Assembly (NCBI RefSeq): GCF_008831285.2 | Contig: NC_045147.1 | Coordinates: 5,994,334-6,058,333 of the forward strand | Length of the DNA stretch: 64,000 bases | Reading direction: 5' to 3' | Origin: Nymphaea colorata | Taxonomy: Eukaryota > Streptophyta > Magnoliopsida > Nymphaeales > Nymphaeaceae | In this document: positions 63,330 through 64,000 of the stretch, one piece after another | Position numbering within the stretch: position 1 is the stretch's first letter | Layout: each line of letters opens with the position of its first letter | The notes under the pieces: generated by a model | Told to the model about the DNA's origin: nothing | Databases searched by the model: none | Seen by the model: the letters and a program-made list of their open reading frames with translations, nothing else | Program-made: the position numbers and the translations under genes

Positions 63330-64000
63330 AGTCAGATTTGCCTTGAGAAGGTAGAAAGGCGTCGCCTTAGCATGTCTGCTCAAAGCATAAGCCACTACAT
63401 TCTCCTTACCCAAATGATATGATATTTTCAAATCGCAATCCTTTAAGTATTCAATCCATCTTCTTTGTCTCAGATTGAGATCCTTTTAGGAGAATATATA
63501 CTTCAATGACTTGCGGTCTGTAAACACCTCAAATATTGCCCCATAGAGATAGTGTCTCTATATCTTCAATGCGAATACAACCGCTCCCAATTCCAAATCA
63601 TGAGTGGGATAGTGTTTCTCATGTACCTTCAATTGTCTTGACACATAAGCCACTACACGACCATGTTGCATCAATACACAACCATAACCGATTCCCGATG
63701 CATCAGTGTACACCACAAGCCCAGAATGACCCGATGGAAGTGTCATAATGGGGGCGGTGGTTATGGGCGTAGCTATTTTCGAAACAAACTTCACTCATTT
63801 TCTTAATAGCTTAGTGATGAGCATAGCTATTTTCGAAAAGTCTTGTATAAACCTGCGATATTATCCTGCCAATCCCAAAAAGCTTCTAACCTCAGTTACG
63901 CTGCAAGGCGTCCTCTAGTCTTGTACAGCTGGCACCGTAGCTGGATCTACAGAAACTCTATCCTTCAATATCACATGACCAAGAAAGTTTACAGTCTCTA
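63330..64000 (-). pseudogene. Ty3/gypsy reverse transcriptase/RNase H fragment, runs off the window
   Basis: Read on the minus strand from 64000: FLGHVILKDRVSVDPA and RSFLGLAG (end of reverse transcriptase), then [20 protein letters not shown] and [17 protein letters not shown] (RNase H, with the YTDAS aspartate and the LE glutamate present), then [16 protein letters not shown] and [14 protein letters not shown]. The last motif is normally VVADALSR; here D is replaced by Y, removing an RNase H acidic residue. Stops occur at several sites. It lacks integrase on the left, where the LINE ends. Confidence 0.87.

Overview
The window is plant nuclear DNA, AT-rich and dominated by decayed transposable elements, with only fragments of host genes. 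The evidence for a plant (angiosperm-like) source is: introns with GT..AG borders; exons of an ALA2-type P4-ATPase and of an SCD2-type coiled-coil gene; Ty1/copia, Ty3/gypsy and plant L1-type LINE remnants; hAT-type MITEs; and a possible caulimovirid relic. No prokaryotic features, complete tRNA or rRNA genes were seen. I cannot name the species.

Layout. 1-2192: 5' part of a Ty1/copia element on the minus strand (integrase and protease, PBS, 254-bp LTR). 3338-5140: truncated non-autonomous LTR element, minus strand. 6187-27926: the most striking feature, a head-to-tail array of six units of about 3.655 kb (five full, one about 95%). Each unit carries on the minus strand a block of three consecutive exons from the phosphorylation-domain region of an ALA2-like aminophospholipid flippase. 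No other part of that gene is seen, so this looks like an amplified gene fragment and not a working gene. 28236-29030: 3' end of a copia element, plus strand. 29.6-33.2 kb: weak exon-like patches of an unidentified minus-strand gene, a BED zinc-finger remnant and AT microsatellites. 34.0-34.3 kb: gypsy 3' end.

36127-41375: 5' half of an SCD2-like gene on the minus strand. It has duplicated non-coding first exons, four coding exons with compatible splice phases, a 316-bp hAT MITE inserted exactly inside coding exon 1, and a probable 1-nt frameshift. A second hAT MITE (34936-35555) with a perfect 8-bp target-site duplication lies just beyond the last recognised exon, so the gene is probably dead or truncated.

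42.6-43.3 kb: possible endogenous pararetrovirus relic containing a tandem duplication. 43.6-43.9 kb: near-identical inverted copy of 32594-32845. 43.9-47.1 kb: long gypsy-type LTR with an internal tandem duplication. 48645-49055: hAT-like MITE. 49.1-52.8 kb: gypsy LTR plus a tandem triplication of the integrase C-terminal region, minus strand. 52.8-60 kb: mostly unassignable, with one LINE 3' end on the minus strand. 60.0-63.3 kb: decayed LINE on the plus strand (ORF1 and reverse transcriptase). 63.3-64.0 kb: gypsy reverse transcriptase/RNase H on the minus strand, running off the window.

I see no set of genes that work together. The interest lies in how the region was built: gene-fragment amplification with traceable unequal exchange, a MITE insertion whose empty site can be inferred exactly, and several segmental duplications.
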